Origin: Clostridiales bacterium
Lineage (GTDB): Bacteria > Bacillota > Clostridia > Oscillospirales > Oscillospiraceae
Reading direction: 5' to 3'
DNA length: 51,650 nucleotides
NCBI GenBank assembly: GCA_012729975.1
Contig: JAAYBW010000285.1
Span: 1 to 51,650 of the forward strand
The notes beneath the pieces were generated by a model. That model was not told the origin of the DNA. It saw only the letters and a program-made list of their open reading frames with translations, and ran no database searches. A program made the position numbers and the translations under genes. Within the stretch, counting starts at the first letter, position 1, and every line of letters begins with the position of its first letter. Positions 49,434 to 51,650 of the stretch are shown here, one piece after another.

Positions 49434-51083
49434 TCAGAACGAAACAACCTTTTGCGTGCTTTCAGTCAGTAAAACCGGGCCATTTTCCTGCATTAACCCC
49501 AAGTGAGCTATACCCCCGACTTTTTCAAAATCAATGGTAAAATCAATCTCGATTTCATAGCCGCGCCTGACCCGGACAGACTTCATAATGCGCGCCAGAA
49601 TCATTTTCTTGGTTTCCATGTCGCACTCGTCGTACATATCCGCCCATGTCCGCAGATTGTCGAACTGCTGTGAAAGGGCATCCTTCATTTTTTCGCCGTC
49701 CTGGATTTGATCCTCCAACTGCTTGACGCTCTGTTCGGCGTCGGCAGCTTTTGCTTTTGCATCCTCGTACAGCTTGTTCAGCAGGTCAGGATTCAGCTTG
49801 CTGTCACCGCGAATGATTTTTATAACCTCGGCCTCGTACTCCAAAACCTCGGCGGTACACGCCCGTAATGTGGCTTTGGCCGTGGTAAGCTGCATTTGGT
49901 ACTTAGCTATCTGATTGGCATAACGCTCCGCAATCACGGCGTCCTTTGGCACATCGTTCAGTTGCTCAAACAGGTTATGGACGACGGTTTCAATGATTGC
50001 ATCCAATTTTCGAACTGTGTAGCCGGTCTGCCCGTCGCAAAGGTGAGCGTGGCGCGTTCTGTTGTAGCATATATAGCGTGTCCGGGGTGTGACTGTCACT
50101 TCACCATCCTGCCGGTGATACTTCTTGCCGTTAGTGGTGATTGTCATCCGCGCCCCGCAATGGCCGCAAAAGATGTTGCCGGAGAGCAAGGAACTTCCCT
50201 TTGTGTTAAGGGGAACGCACCGCTCTTTGTAAGCCGCCGATCTTTGAGAACGGAGGTTTTCCGCCATTTCGAAAGTCTGCGGGTCGATGATCTGCAAATG
50301 CGGGAAAATCGGAGACTCCGTATCGCCGCTTTTCAGGATACCGATATACGTTCGATTGGATAGCATGTTGTTGATGGTCGCATTGGTAAAATTGTTGCCC
50401 TTGCGATTGAGAACCCCTTGTTCATACAGGGTGGTGGCGATCCGCTGAGAGCCGTAGCCTTTCATCACATAAAGTTCAAAGATGAGACGGACAACGGTGG
50501 CCTCTTGCTCGTCGATTAGAATTTCATTGACCTCATTCTTCCCTTTATTGACACGCCCTTGCTTTTCCAAACGATAGCCAAAGGGAGGCGTACCGCCCCG
50601 GAAGTAGCCCTGCTCAACGATTTGGCTGAGCCTGGTCTTGGTGCGGATAGAGGTTTTTTCGCTCTCTCCGGCAGCCTGCCAAAAGCGGATATAATTCATG
50701 AGCTTGTCAACGTGCTGCTCAATTTTCTGCTGCCCCTCGGTGACGCTCCAAACCTCGATGCCATGCTTGACGAACCATTCTAGCACAAAGGGCGTTTCGT
50801 CGTCAATTCTCCCTAAACGGTCAAACATGAACACCAACAGAATTTGAAACTCACCGTTCAGGGCGGCTTCTTTCAGGTCTATGATAGCATCGCGCTTCGT
50901 GGCGGACACCTTAGAGCCGGAAACGCCCTTTTCCTCAAACTCTTTGCCTATCTTCCAGCCCATCCGCTCCGCAAACTCGCGGCAGGATTGGCGCTGCATG
51001 GGGATATCGTCTTTGTTGCCCTCGCTCAGATAAAGCTGCTTTTTTGAAGACACGCGATATAAACCGTAACATATTTTTTGCAT
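49434..51083 (-). CDS. Large serine recombinase (resolvase/recombinase family)
   Basis: CYGLYRVSSKKQ...LLVFMFDRLGRIDDETPFVLEWF (resolvase catalytic domain), GTPPFGYRLEKQG, LLSGNIFCGHCGARM zinc ribbon, coiled-coil C-terminus. Confidence 0.93.
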   Translation of the reverse strand: MQKICYGLYRVSSKKQLYLSEGNKDDIPMQRQSCREFAERMGWKIGKEFEEKGVSGSKVSATKRDAIIDLKEAALNGEFQILLVFMFDRLGRIDDETPFVLEWFVKHGIEVWSVTEGQQKIEQHVDKLMNYIRFWQAAGESEKTSIRTKTRLSQIVEQGYFRGGTPPFGYRLEKQGRVNKGKNEVNEILIDEQEATVVRLIFELYVMKGYGSQRIATTLYEQGVLNRKGNNFTNATINNMLSNRTYIGILKSGDTESPIFPHLQIIDPQTFEMAENLRSQRSAAYKERCVPLNTKGSSLLSGNIFCGHCGARMTITTNGKKYHRQDGEVTVTPRTRYICYNRTRHAHLCDGQTGYTVRKLDAIIETVVHNLFEQLNDVPKDAVIAERYANQIAKYQMQLTTAKATLRACTAEVLEYEAEVIKIIRGDSKLNPDLLNKLYEDAKAKAADAEQSVKQLEDQIQDGEKMKDALSQQFDNLRTWADMYDECDMETKKMILARIMKSVRVRRGYEIEIDFTIDFEKVGGIAHLGLMQENGPVLLTESTQKVVSF

Positions 51084-51239
51084 GAACTGTCATCCTCTCT
51101 TTCGTGGAATTGAGATAATGGCAGTTCCTTTTGACATAGCCGATATTCACTTGTCAAGGAACAGCGCGTAGAACTTATCCCTTACGCAAATTCATTATCT
51201 CATGTTTTCTCAGAAAAGGCGAATGTGTGAATATTTTTT

Positions 51240-51416
51240 TCACGGCTTACCCACACCGCCCAGCATCATCCGCTTAATATCGCTAACCGCCGAGTCTTCC
51301 GGCTTTTCGGGGAAATTCAGCTTCACCATGCAGCCGTTCACAATAAGGTGAAGCTGCTTGGTTTCCGCAGGTTTCTCTAAAACGGCATCCTGCTTGCCGG
51401 TTTCTTTTGTGCTCAT
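51240..51416 (-). CDS. Transposon-encoded TnpW-like small protein
   Basis: MSTKETGKQDAVLEKPAETKQLHLIVNGCMVKLNFPEKPEDSAVSDIKRMMLGGVGKP; ATG at 51416 with ggaggac RBS. Confidence 0.6.
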   Translation of the reverse strand: MSTKETGKQDAVLEKPAETKQLHLIVNGCMVKLNFPEKPEDSAVSDIKRMMLGGVGKP

Positions 51417-51650
51417 AAACTGTCCTCCATTCTTCCGCATAGCCCCACACTGACCGCCAGCGCCCGGTCTACCCGTCTTATGGCGTTGCTGTCCAACGTC
51501 CCGATATACTCCTTCAGGCGTATTTTATCAATCGTGCGTATCTGCTCCATTAAAACGAGCGAATCATGCCCAAGTCCCTGTTGGGCCTTGATAGGGGCAT
51601 GGGTGGGCAGCTTTGCCTTAGTCGAAATCCGACTGGTGATGATGGCGGCA
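51413..51650 (-). CDS. PemK/MazF family endoribonuclease toxin-like protein (partial, N-terminus beyond window)
   Basis: Reverse-strand frame reads AAIITSRISTKAKLPTHAPIKAQQGLGHDSLVLMEQIRTIDKIRLKEYIGTLDSNAIRRVDRALAVSVGLCGRMEDSL*; EQIRTIDKxRL is MazF-like. Confidence 0.75.
   Translation of the reverse strand, partial: AAIITSRISTKAKLPTHAPIKAQQGLGHDSLVLMEQIRTIDKIRLKEYIGTLDSNAIRRVDRALAVSVGLCGRMEDSL

Larger units (their letters stand above)
49434..51650. mobile_element. Left edge of an integrated mobile element next to tRNA-Ala (continues beyond window)
   Basis: Serine recombinase, TnpW-like small protein and PemK/MazF-like gene in one orientation abutting a tRNA gene. Confidence 0.65.

Overview
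The window is a 51.65 kb chromosomal segment of a spore-forming Firmicute (Clostridia-like). The taxonomy is inferred from spoIIGA-sigE-sigG, a ylmC/ymxH-like gene and a ytvI-like gene. Most of it is ordinary housekeeping and sporulation content: tsf/rpsB, pncB, hisC, rarA, glyA, nth, folA, pth, an aconitase-like hydratase with icd, a PBP1a-type penicillin-binding protein, lysC/hom, a cysteine desulfurase, mtaB, serC/serA and mntP. A probable 6S RNA lies at about 22.2-22.35 kb on the minus strand. A molybdo-aldehyde oxidoreductase module lies at 42.3-48.8 kb (MOP-type oxidoreductase, multi-cluster FAD/Fe-S/CCG protein, small zinc-ribbon redox protein, PaaK-like CoA ligase). The right end (about 49.4-51.65 kb) is the edge of a mobile element with a large serine recombinase, a TnpW-like protein and a partial PemK/MazF. 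The strongest unexplained signal is at 48.86-49.42 kb. A consensus sigma-A promoter is followed by four tandem, degenerate tRNA-Ala-like units, each starting with an identical 24-nt copy of the tRNA 5' end. Three of the four also keep the GGC anticodon-loop sequence, and none has a T-arm or CCA end. They are followed by one intact tRNA-Ala(GGC), a terminator, and the serine recombinase, whose last codons contain an inverted near-copy of the same tRNA 5' end. All calls come from reading the sequence and supplied ORFs; no database search was run.
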